Shown in pieces: positions 56,585 through 64,000 of a stretch of DNA of 64,000 nucleotides. The DNA comes from Chiayiivirga sp. Its GTDB lineage: Bacteria; Pseudomonadota; Gammaproteobacteria; Xanthomonadales; Xanthomonadaceae. Below the pieces are notes generated by a model. It was not told the origin of the DNA. It saw nothing but the letters and a program-made list of their open reading frames with translations, and made no database searches. The stretch lies in contig JALCLA010000006.1 of assembly GCA_022647565.1 (NCBI GenBank), positions 58,152 through 122,151 of the forward strand. Direction: 5' to 3'. Position numbers and translations under genes: made by a program. How positions within the stretch are numbered: position 1 is the first letter of the stretch; each line of letters starts with the position of its first letter.

Positions 56585-57535
56585 ATGAGCCAGATCCCGA
56601 CCCTCGACATCCGACGCTTCACCGCGCCGACCGACGGCAGCGACCGTGCGGCCTTCGTGTCCGAACTGGGCGCGGCCTACCGCGAGTGGGGTTTCTGCGG
56701 TATCCGCGGCCACGGCATCGCCCAGGCCGACATCGATGGCGCCTACGATGCGTTCAAGCGCTTCTTCGCGCTGCCCGCCGAAACCAAGATGAAGTACCAC
56801 GTGCCCGGAACCGGTGGCGCGCGTGGCTACACGCCGTTCGGAATCGAGACAGCGAAGGACTCGAAGTACCCCGACCTCAAGGAGTTCTGGCATTTTGGCC
56901 GCGAGATTCCACGCGACTCGAAGTATGCGGACGTGATGGCACCGAACCTGTGGCCGGACGAAGTGCCGGGCTTCCGCGAGTACGGCTACGGCCTGTACCA
57001 GGCCTTGGACAGTCTCGGCTCGCGCGTGCTGGCGGGGCTGGCGCTGCATCTCGGTCTGCCGGAACAGTTCTTTGCGGACAAGACCAACTTCGGCAACTCG
57101 ATCCTGCGGCCGATCCACTATCCGCCGATCACCGCGCCCGATATTCCCAACGTGCGCGCCGGCGCGCACGAGGACATCAATTTCATCACCCTGCTGGTGG
57201 GGGCGAGCGCTGCCGGGCTGGAAGTCAAGTCCAAGCAGGGCGAGTGGGTGCCGTTCACCTCCGACGCCGACACCATCGTGGTGAACATCGGCGACATGCT
57301 GCAGCGCCTGAGCAACCACGTGTATCCGTCCACCACGCATCGGGTGGTGAACCCGCCGGGCGAGGCGGCGCGCAAGCCGCGCTATTCGGTGCCGTTCTTC
57401 CTGCACCCGAACCCGGACTACCTGATCCGGACCCTGCCGCAGTGCATCTCGGCCGACAATCCGGATCGCTACCCGACGCCGATCACTTCGCACGAGTACC
57501 TGCTCGAACGCCTGCGCGAAATCAAGCTGATCTGA
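56585..57535 (+). CDS. Isopenicillin N synthase-like 2-oxoglutarate/Fe(II) dioxygenase
   Basis: A 316-residue oxygenase. The N-terminal DIOX_N region has YREWGFCGIRGHGIAQADID; the double-stranded beta-helix gives the iron ligands HED (AGAHEDINFITLLVG) and the second His in STTHRVVNPPGE, followed by RYSVPFFLHPNPD, whose Arg-x-Ser binds 2-oxoglutarate. Substrate unknown; related genes in proteobacteria are often annotated only by family. It is a single + strand gene between glmM and tpiA with its own short gaps. Confidence 0.87.
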   Translation: MSQIPTLDIRRFTAPTDGSDRAAFVSELGAAYREWGFCGIRGHGIAQADIDGAYDAFKRFFALPAETKMKYHVPGTGGARGYTPFGIETAKDSKYPDLKEFWHFGREIPRDSKYADVMAPNLWPDEVPGFREYGYGLYQALDSLGSRVLAGLALHLGLPEQFFADKTNFGNSILRPIHYPPITAPDIPNVRAGAHEDINFITLLVGASAAGLEVKSKQGEWVPFTSDADTIVVNIGDMLQRLSNHVYPSTTHRVVNPPGEAARKPRYSVPFFLHPNPDYLIRTLPQCISADNPDRYPTPITSHEYLLERLREIKLI

Positions 57536-57555
57536 TTGCGTGGCATCGATCGGCG

Positions 57556-57580
57556 CGCGTTGCCGCTGAGGCGGCACGCG
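57556..57580 (+). terminator. Hairpin after the dioxygenase gene
   Basis: CGCG-T-TGCCGC-TGAG-GCGGCA-CGCG: ten pairs with one bulged T and a 4-base loop, 20 bases after the stop codon. No T tract, so a probable but unproven terminator. A TATCCT sequence shortly after may be the -10 of tpiA. Confidence 0.45.
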
Positions 57581-57614
57581 GCTTATCCTGCCTCCATTCG
57601 AAACGGAGTCCGAC

Positions 57615-58364
57615 ATGCGCCGCAAGCTGGTGGCCGGAAACTGGAAACTGCACGGCGACCGCGCTTTCGCGCGCGGCCTGCTTGATGCGCTGGTGGCGGG
57701 TCCCCGCCCTAACGGAGTGGAGCTCATTGCCCTGCCGCCGGTGCCCTACCTGAGCGAGTTGATCGAGCGCTACGGCAATGTGGGCATCGGTTTCGGCGCG
57801 CAGGACGTGAGCGCCAACGACCAAGGGGCCTACACCGGCGAGGTTTCGGCGCGGATGCTGGTGGACGTCGGTTGCCGCTATGGCCTCGTGGGACATTCCG
57901 AGCGCCGCCAGTACCACGACGAGAGCAGTGAGCTGGTCGCCGAAAAGTTCCATGCCGCCAAGCGCGCCGGCCTGATCCCGATCCTGTGCGTGGGTGAAAC
58001 CCTGCACCAGCGCGAGGCCGACCAGACCGAATGGGCGATCTGCCGCCAACTCGAGCCGCTGCTCGCGAACGGGGCGCAAGCCCTGGAGGGCGCCGTGATC
58101 GCCTACGAGCCGGTCTGGGCGATCGGCACCGGGCGGACCGCTACGCCAGCCCAGGCGCAGGCGGTTCACGCCCATATCCGTGGCGAAATCCGCTCGACCA
58201 ATGCTAGAATCGCCGGCTCGCTGCCTATTCTTTATGGCGGCAGCGTGAAGCCTGCCAACGCCAAGGAGCTGTTTTCGCAGCCCGATGTCGATGGCGGGCT
58301 GATCGGGGGGGCTTCCCTCGTCGCTCAGGATTTTCTCGCCATTGCCGCGGCGGCGGCGAGCTGA
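57615..58364 (+). CDS. tpiA: Triosephosphate isomerase
   Basis: A 249-residue glycolytic enzyme. N-terminal RRKLVAGNWKLHG with the catalytic Lys, VGHSERRQYHDES with catalytic His, YEPVWAIGTGRTATPAQAQ with catalytic Glu and the flexible loop, and ILYGGSVKPANAKELF. ATG 57615 preceded by ACGGAGTCCGAC. Upstream of secG as in many gammaproteobacteria. Confidence 0.97.
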   Translation: MRRKLVAGNWKLHGDRAFARGLLDALVAGPRPNGVELIALPPVPYLSELIERYGNVGIGFGAQDVSANDQGAYTGEVSARMLVDVGCRYGLVGHSERRQYHDESSELVAEKFHAAKRAGLIPILCVGETLHQREADQTEWAICRQLEPLLANGAQALEGAVIAYEPVWAIGTGRTATPAQAQAVHAHIRGEIRSTNARIAGSLPILYGGSVKPANAKELFSQPDVDGGLIGGASLVAQDFLAIAAAAAS

Positions 58365-58365
58365 A

Positions 58366-58383
58366 GGGCTGCCAAGGCAGCCC
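58366..58383 (+). terminator. Hairpin between tpiA and secG
   Basis: GGGCTGCC-AA-GGCAGCCC, a perfect 8-bp inverted repeat starting right after the tpiA stop codon. It has no following T tract; it could be a partial terminator or an mRNA stabiliser. Confidence 0.45.
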
Positions 58384-58473
58384 GCGATACATGCGTCATA
58401 CCGCCTCGGCGGTCCCTGATGTGCCCCACAGTCCGCTGCGGCGGTCGTCGAAGAGTTCCAAGCTGCGAAGAAC

Positions 58474-58926
58474 ATGATCCTTACTCTCGTCAACGTGCTT
58501 TACGTCCTGATCGCGGTCGCGATGATCGTGCTCATCCTGCTGCAGCGCGGCGCGGGCGCCGCGGCTGGCTCGGGCTTTGGCGGCGGCGCTTCCGCCACGG
58601 TGTTCGGTGCGCGTGGCGCGTCGAATTTCCTGTCCAAGTCCACGGCCATCCTCGCGGCCCTGTTTTTCGTGCTGAGCCTGGGCATGGCGATGTACGCCAC
58701 CAAGTTGACGCGTCCCGACGGTGCCGATTCGGACGCCGGCGTGATGGGTGCGGTCCCTGCCGCAGCGTTCGAGACGCCCGCCGTGCCTGCCACCACCGCG
58801 CCAGCGGCGGAGGTTCCCGCGGCACCGGAGGCGGTCGCTCCAGCGGCCTCCGAGATTCCGGCGGCTCCGGCTCCGGCCGCGGTTCCGGCCGAAGCGAGCG
58901 ACAAGGACGTCAACAAGGGCGGTTGA
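58474..58926 (+). CDS. secG: Preprotein translocase subunit SecG
   Basis: A 150-residue inner membrane protein with two transmembrane helices (about 4-22 and 53-72) joined by the conserved LLQRGAGAAAGSGFGGGASATVFGARG loop type. The remaining half is a long Ala/Pro/Glu-rich cytoplasmic or periplasmic tail ending in DKDVNKGG; the family core is about 75 residues, so the tail is long even for this group. SecG assists SecYE-mediated export. Located directly before tRNA-Leu. Confidence 0.93.
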   Translation: MILTLVNVLYVLIAVAMIVLILLQRGAGAAAGSGFGGGASATVFGARGASNFLSKSTAILAALFFVLSLGMAMYATKLTRPDGADSDAGVMGAVPAAAFETPAVPATTAPAAEVPAAPEAVAPAASEIPAAPAPAAVPAEASDKDVNKGG

Positions 58927-58950
58927 GCGCCTGCTAGAATTCGAGCTTCA

Positions 58951-58973
58951 CCTGCGACTGTTTTTGTCGCAGG
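58951..58973 (+). promoter_or_regulatory. Hairpin just upstream of tRNA-Leu
   Basis: CCTGCGAC-TGTTTTT-GTCGCAGG: an 8-bp perfect stem with T-rich loop, 6 bases before the tRNA. It could terminate secG transcripts or mark a tRNA precursor processing site. A TAGAAT sequence (58935-58940) just upstream resembles a -10 element. Confidence 0.4.
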
Positions 58974-58979
58974 GCACCT

Positions 58980-59064
58980 GCCCAGGTGGCGGAATTGGTA
59001 GACGCACTACCTTGAGGTGGTAGCGCCGACAGGCGTGGGGGTTCGAGTCCCCCCTTGGGCACCA
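58980..59064 (+). tRNA. tRNA-Leu (anticodon GAG)
   Basis: An 85-base class II tRNA with encoded CCA end. The acceptor stem GCCCAGG pairs with the 3' strand CTTGGGC; the anticodon stem CTACC/GGTAG holds the loop TTGAGGT with GAG at 59014-59016; a variable arm of about 13 bases follows, and the T-loop is TTCGAGT. GAG reads CUC/CUU leucine codons. Placement between secG and nuoA is usual for gammaproteobacteria of this type. Confidence 0.95.
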
Positions 59065-59089
59065 TACAGGCGAGTCCTTTCGCGAGAGC

Positions 59090-59107
59090 CCGCACATTTT
59101 CGTGCGG
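59090..59107 (+). terminator. Hairpin after tRNA-Leu
   Basis: CCGCAC-ATTTTC-GTGCGG, six pairs with a T-rich 6-base loop, 25 bases after the CCA end. No T tract follows; may be a processing or weak termination signal before nuoA. Confidence 0.35.
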
Positions 59108-59177
59108 TCGTTCCAGGGAAAGCGGCTCCGGAAGACGTTTTGGCCACTTTCCGGGTGGCGAATAAGAGGACTTGCCG

Positions 59178-59523
59178 GTGCTGGGCGAATACCTGCCGAT
59201 CCTGTTGTTCCTGTTCGTCGCCACGGTCATCGCCGTGGCCTTGCTGACCATCGGTTGGCTGCTGGGGCCAAGACGCGCCAGCGCGGAAAAACTCTCGCCC
59301 TACGAGTGCGGCTTCGAGGCCTTCGAGGACGCGCGCATGAAGTTCGACGTGCGCTACTACCTGTGGCCATCCTGTTCATCATTTTCGATCTCGAGATCGC
59401 GTTCCTGTTTCCCTGGGCCGTGGTGTTCAAGGACATCGGGTTGAGTGCGATCGTCGCGATGGCAATCTTCCTCGGGATCCTCGTGATCGGCTTCGTCTAC
59501 GAGTGGAAGAAAGGGGCGCTGGA

Positions 59524-59533
<10 letters not shown>
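59178..59533 (+). CDS. nuoA: NADH-quinone oxidoreductase subunit A (one-base frameshift)
   Basis: Complex I membrane subunit, about 118 residues with three helices. The first frame (GTG 59178) reads [22 protein letters not shown] to [23 protein letters not shown]; the second reads [21 protein letters not shown] to GALEWE. They join if one G is restored near 59363 (CTGTGGCC for CTGGTGGCC). YECGFEPF-type and [11 protein letters not shown] motifs are diagnostic. The stop overlaps nuoB. Confidence 0.9.
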
Positions 59534-60153
<620 letters not shown>

Positions 60154-60854
60154 ACGCGCGTTTTGCGGCCAAGGTCGTGTCCTGCACCTGGTCGCATGGC
60201 CAGGCCACGCTCGAGGTCGCGCCCGAACATTGGAGCGACGTGGCACGCGCCTTGCGCGATGAGGCCGAGTTCCCTTCGAGCAGTTGACCGACCTGTGCGG
60301 CGTCGACTACCTGAGCTATGGCAGACCGAGTGGGACACCTCGGGCGTGTCATCTGAGGGTTTCTCGCGCGGCGTCGAAGGCGAAGGGCCGGGTCGTTTCG
60401 ACTGGGCGTCGCGCCCGCATTCCAGGGGGCCGGAGAAGCGTTTCGCGGCTGTCGCGCACTTGCTGTCGGTGCAGCACAACCGGCGTCTGCGCTTGCGCAC
60501 CTTTGCAGGCGACAATTCGCTCCCTGTCGTGCCCTCGCTGGTTGAAGTTTGGCCGGTTTCGAATTGGTTCGAGCGCGAGGCCTTCGACCTGTTCGGCATC
60601 GTGTTCGAGGGTCATCCGGATTTGCGGCGCATCCTCACCGACTACGGCTTCGTGGGCCATCCTTTCCGCAAGGATTTCCCGCTGATCGGCAACGTCGAAG
60701 TGCGTTACGACGCCGAGAAGGGCCGCGTCGTGTACGAGCCGGTCAGCATCGAGCCGCGCGTGCTGGTGCCGCGCACCATTCGTGACGATTCGCGCTTCGA
60801 GCAGGCCCAGGCCGAACAGGCGCAGGCCGCTGGCGTCGCGGGCGGAGCCAAGTG

Positions 60855-62106
60855 ATGCAAGAGATCCGCAACTACACGATGAACTTCGGCCCGCAGCATC
60901 CGGCGGCGCATGGCGTGCTGCGTCTGGTGCTGGAGATGGACGGCGAAACCGTGATGCGCGCCGACCCGCATGTCGGCCTGCTGCATCGCGGCACCGAGAA
61001 GCTGGCCGAGTCCAAGCCGTACAACCAGTCGATCGGCTACATGGACCGGCTCGACTACGTCTCGATGATGTGCAGCGAGCACGCCTACGTGCGCGCCATC
61101 GAGCAGCTCATGGGCGTGGAAGCGCCCGAGCGCGCGCAGTGGATCCGGACGATGTTCGACGAGATCACGCGCATCCTGAACCACCTGATGTGGATCGGGT
61201 CGAACGGCCTCGACCTGGGTGCGATGGCAGTGTTCCTCTACGCCTTCCGCGAGCGCGAGGAGTTGATGGACTGCTACGAGGCGGTGTCGGGTGCGCGCAT
61301 GCACGCCACGTACTATCGGCCTGGCGGGGTCTATCGCGATCTGCCGGCGCAGATGCCGAAGTACAAGGAGTCGCCGTGGCGCAAGGGCAAGGAGCTCAAG
61401 CGCATCAACGAATGGCGCGAGGGCTCGATGCTCGATTTCCTCGATGCGTTCTGCGCCGATTTCCCGCGCCGCGTCGACGAATACGAAACCCTGCTCACCG
61501 ACAACCGCATCTGGAAGCAGCGCACCGTCGGCATCGGCGTGGTGTCGCCGGAGAAGGCCTTGGCCTGGGGCATGACCGGCCCGATGCTGCGTGGATCCGG
61601 CGTGGTGTGGGACCTGCGCAAGAAGCAGCCTTACGCCAAGTACGCGGAAGTCGATTTCGACGTGCCCGTCGGCGTAACCGGCGACTGCTACGACCGCTAT
61701 CTGGTGCGGGTCGAGGAAATGCGCCAGTCCACCCGCATCATCAAGCAGTGCGTGGACAGGCTGCGCACCCTGCAAGGCCCGGTGATGCTGTCCAATTACA
61801 AGGTCGTCCCGCCTTCGCGCGAGAGATGAAGGACGACATGGAAGCGCTCATCCATCACTTCAAGCTGTTCACCGAAGGCTATTGCGTGCCTGCCGGCGAA
61901 GCATATGCGGCGGTGGAGGCACCCAAGGGCGAGTTCGGCGCCTACATCGTGTCGGATGGTGCCAACAAGCCGTTCCGCTCAAGCTGCGCGCGCCGGGATT
62001 CGCGCACCTGTCGTCGATGGACGAAGTCGTGCGCGGCCACATGCTGCCGGACGTGGTGGCCATGATCGGCACCTACGACGTCGTGTTCGGCGAGATTGAT
62101 CGTTAG
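60855..62106 (+). CDS. nuoD: NADH-quinone oxidoreductase subunit D (two frameshifts)
   Basis: 49-kDa complex I subunit forming part of the quinone site, about 417 residues after repair. [71 protein letters not shown], and after the breaks [32 protein letters not shown] and [46 protein letters not shown] end. One G near 61822 and one C near 61978 restore the frame. Start ATG 60855 overlaps the nuoC stop (TGATG). Confidence 0.92.
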
Positions 62107-62115
62107 GGTTCTGCG

Positions 62116-62643
62116 ATGAAAGCGACTGGCAATTTCGAGGCGGTGAAGGACGTCGACCCGATGGTCGCGCTGAACGACCATACCCGCCGGCACATCGACC
62201 ACTGGGTGGCCAAGTTCCCGCCCGATCGCAAGCGCTCGGCGGTGATCCAGGGCTTGTTCGTGGCGCAGGAGCAGCATGGCGGATGGCTCACCGACGAGCT
62301 GATCGCCGCCGTGGCGAAGTACCTCGACATCCCGCCGGTGTGGGCCTATGAGGTGGCCACGTTCTATTCGATGTTCGAGACCGACCAGGTCGGTCGCCAC
62401 AACGTCGCGATCTGCACCAACATCAGTTGCTGGCTCAATGGCGCCGAGGACATCGTGCGCTATTGCGAGAAGAAGCTCGGCGCCAGGCTGGGCGAGTCCA
62501 CCGCCGACGGACGCATCTACCTCAAGCGCGAGGAAGAGTGCCTTGCCGCCTGTGCGGGCGCGCCGGTGATGGTGGTCAACGGCCATTACCACGAAAAGCT
62601 CGACACCAGGAAGGTGGACGAGATCCTCGACGCGCTGAAGTGA
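62116..62643 (+). CDS. nuoE: NADH-quinone oxidoreductase subunit E
   Basis: A 175-residue 24-kDa subunit with the N1a [2Fe-2S] site: ICTNISCWLNGAEDI and EEECLAACAGAPVMVVN supply the four Cys. Upstream are GWLTDELIAAVAKYLDIPPVWAYEVATFYSMF, typical of the family. Intact in one frame, 9 bases after nuoD. It passes electrons near the FMN of NuoF. Confidence 0.95.
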   Translation: MKATGNFEAVKDVDPMVALNDHTRRHIDHWVAKFPPDRKRSAVIQGLFVAQEQHGGWLTDELIAAVAKYLDIPPVWAYEVATFYSMFETDQVGRHNVAICTNISCWLNGAEDIVRYCEKKLGARLGESTADGRIYLKREEECLAACAGAPVMVVNGHYHEKLDTRKVDEILDALK

Positions 62644-62648
62644 AGCCC

Positions 62649-63996
62649 ATGGCACACGGACATTCCTATCTGGATCAGCACGGCCCGGTCGGCCCCGTGC
62701 CGCAGGAACACAACGTCGTGTTCAACACGCTGCACTTCGACCAGCCCTGGACCTACGAGAACTACCTCAAGGCCGGTGGCTACCAGGCCTTGCGCAAGGA
62801 TCCTCACCGAGAAGATGGACCAGGTCGCGATCATCGACATGGTCAAGGCCTCGGGCCTGCGCGGTCGCGGCGGCGCAGGCTTCCCGACCGGCCTCAAGTG
62901 GAGTTTCATGCCGCGCACGGCGCCGGGGCAGAAGTACATCCTGTGCAATTCGGACGAGTCCGAGCCCGGCACCTGCAAGGATCGCGACATCCTGCGCTAC
63001 AACCCGCACGCGGTGCTCGAAGGCCTCGCCATCGCCTGCTACGCGACAGGATCGTCGGTGGCCTACAACTACATGCGCGGCGAGTTCCACCACGAGCCGT
63101 TCGAACGCATCGAGCAGGCGCTCAAGGATGCCTATGCGCACGGCTGGCTGGGCAAGAACATCCTCGGCAGCGGCATCGACATCGACATCCACAACGCGCT
63201 CGGCGCCGGTGCCTACATCTGCGGCGAGGAAACCGCGCTGATGGAATCGCTGGAAGGCAAGAAGGGCCAGCCGCGCTTCAAGCCGCCGTTCCCGGCCAAT
63301 TTCGGCCTGTTCGGCAAGCCCACCACGATCAACAACACCGAGACCTACGCCTCGGTGCCCGCGATCCTGCGCAACGGCGGCGAGTGGTTCCTCAACCTCG
63401 GCAAGCCCAACAACGGTGGCCCGAAGGTGTTCTCGGTGTCCGGCCACGTCAACAACCCGGGCAATTTCGAGATCCGCCTCGGCACCCCGTTCAAGGACCT
63501 GCTCGCGATGGCCGGCGGTGTGCGCGGCGGTCGCAAGCTCAAGGCCGTGATTCCGGGTGGCTCCTCGATGCCGGTGTTGCCGGGCGACACCATGCTCGCC
63601 TGCACCATGGACTACGACTCCCTGCAGAAGGCGGGTTCCGGCCTGGGCTCGGGCGCGGTGATCGTGATGGACGAGACCACCTGCATGGTGCGGGCCTGCC
63701 AGCGCATCTCGCGCTTCTACTACGCCGAATCCTGCGGCCAGTGCACGCCGTGCCGCGAAGGCACCGGCTGGATGTATCGCGTGCTGACCCGCATCGTCGA
63801 GGGCAAGGCCACGATGGATGACGTCGCGCTGCTCAAGGCCGCCGCCGGCCAGATCGAAGGCCACACCATCTGCGCCTTCGGCGAAGCAGCGGCCTGGCCG
63901 GTGCAGGGCATGTTGCGGCACTTCTGGCACGAGTTCGAGTACTACGTGAACCACGGTCGATCCATCGTGGATGCCGAGATCGGAGCCGCCGCATGA
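62649..63996 (+). CDS. nuoF: NADH-quinone oxidoreductase subunit F (one frameshift)
   Basis: 51-kDa subunit that binds NADH and FMN, about 448 residues. The first frame runs from ATG 62649 ([13 protein letters not shown]) to [15 protein letters not shown]; the main frame resumes at [34 protein letters not shown]. One extra G at 62798-62799 explains the break. Motifs: [11 protein letters not shown] (NADH/FMN), [19 protein letters not shown], and the N3 cluster [12 protein letters not shown]. The stop overlaps the nuoG ATG (ATGA). Confidence 0.93.
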
Positions 63997-64000
63997 GCGC
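63993..64000 (+). CDS. nuoG: NADH-quinone oxidoreductase subunit G, first codons only
   Basis: ATG at 63993 overlaps the nuoF stop as ATGA, and the window ends two codons later (M-S-). The assignment rests only on the conserved nuoF-nuoG order. Confidence 0.5.

Overview
The window is a high-GC bacterial chromosome segment whose gene content and order fit a gammaproteobacterium of the Xanthomonadales/Lysobacterales (Xanthomonas/Lysobacter/Rhodanobacter type). The markers are the fimT-pilV-pilW-pilX-pilY1-pilE minor pilin run, prmB-aroC-asd-fimV-truA-trpF-trpB-trpA-accD, and glmM ... tpiA-secG-tRNA-Leu-nuoABCDEF. This placement is inferred from family recognition and synteny; no database search was run. 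I see no prophage, insertion sequence, integrase, CRISPR array or rRNA, and almost all of the window is coding.

Layout. 1-0.55 kb: 3' end of ppnN. 0.7-9.5 kb: type IV pilus minor pilins (an isolated fimT on +, then fimT-pilV-pilW-pilX-pilY1-pilE on -) and a divergent AlgZ/LytS-type sensor kinase. 9.5-18.1 kb: a DUF885 lipoprotein, then a tightly overlapping leftward run (dienelactone hydrolase, HIT, pxpB, pxpC, DUF502, yhhQ, lipoprotein, membrane glycosyltransferase). 18.2-25.7 kb: rimO, DUF3025, three exported proteins of unknown function (a small protein with a duplicated Pro/Gly/Trp motif, a lipocalin-like protein, and a 1119-aa propeller protein ending in two related domains) and greB. 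25.9-33.9 kb: lemA, DUF2207, a rhomboid protease with a helical-repeat tail, a membrane helical-repeat protein, a HerA-like ATPase and an FAD monooxygenase. 34-40.4 kb: an MltD-like transglycosylase and thrABC preceded by a threonine-rich leader peptide. 40.6-44.6 kb: a frame-broken MHS-family transporter, a Tat-signal threonine aldolase, psd and a SCO1-like gene. 44.7-58.9 kb: housekeeping biosynthesis (prmB, aroC, asd, fimV, truA, trpFBA, accD, glmM, a 2-oxoglutarate-type dioxygenase, tpiA, secG). 58.98-64 kb: tRNA-Leu(GAG) and the start of the complex I operon nuoA-F, with nuoG just beginning.

How the parts connect. The pilin cluster, PilY1, FimV and the AlgZ-like kinase point to twitching motility and surface sensing. 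thrABC with asd covers the threonine branch of the aspartate family; the ThrL-like leader and the hairpins before thrA indicate attenuation-type control. trpFBA, aroC, accD, glmM and tpiA are core anabolism. nuoA-F encodes complex I.

Quality. About twenty single-base gains or losses, mostly at short homopolymers, break otherwise well conserved frames: about twelve in the MHS transporter (40.70-41.78 kb), seven in nuoA/B/C/D/F and one in the glycosyltransferase. Their concentration, and the conserved protein sequence on both sides of each break, suggest local sequence errors more than gene decay. I did not find a convincing wholly new system. The best leads are the thr leader region, the exported repeat proteins, the Tat-exported threonine aldolase and the LemA/DUF2207/rhomboid neighbourhood.
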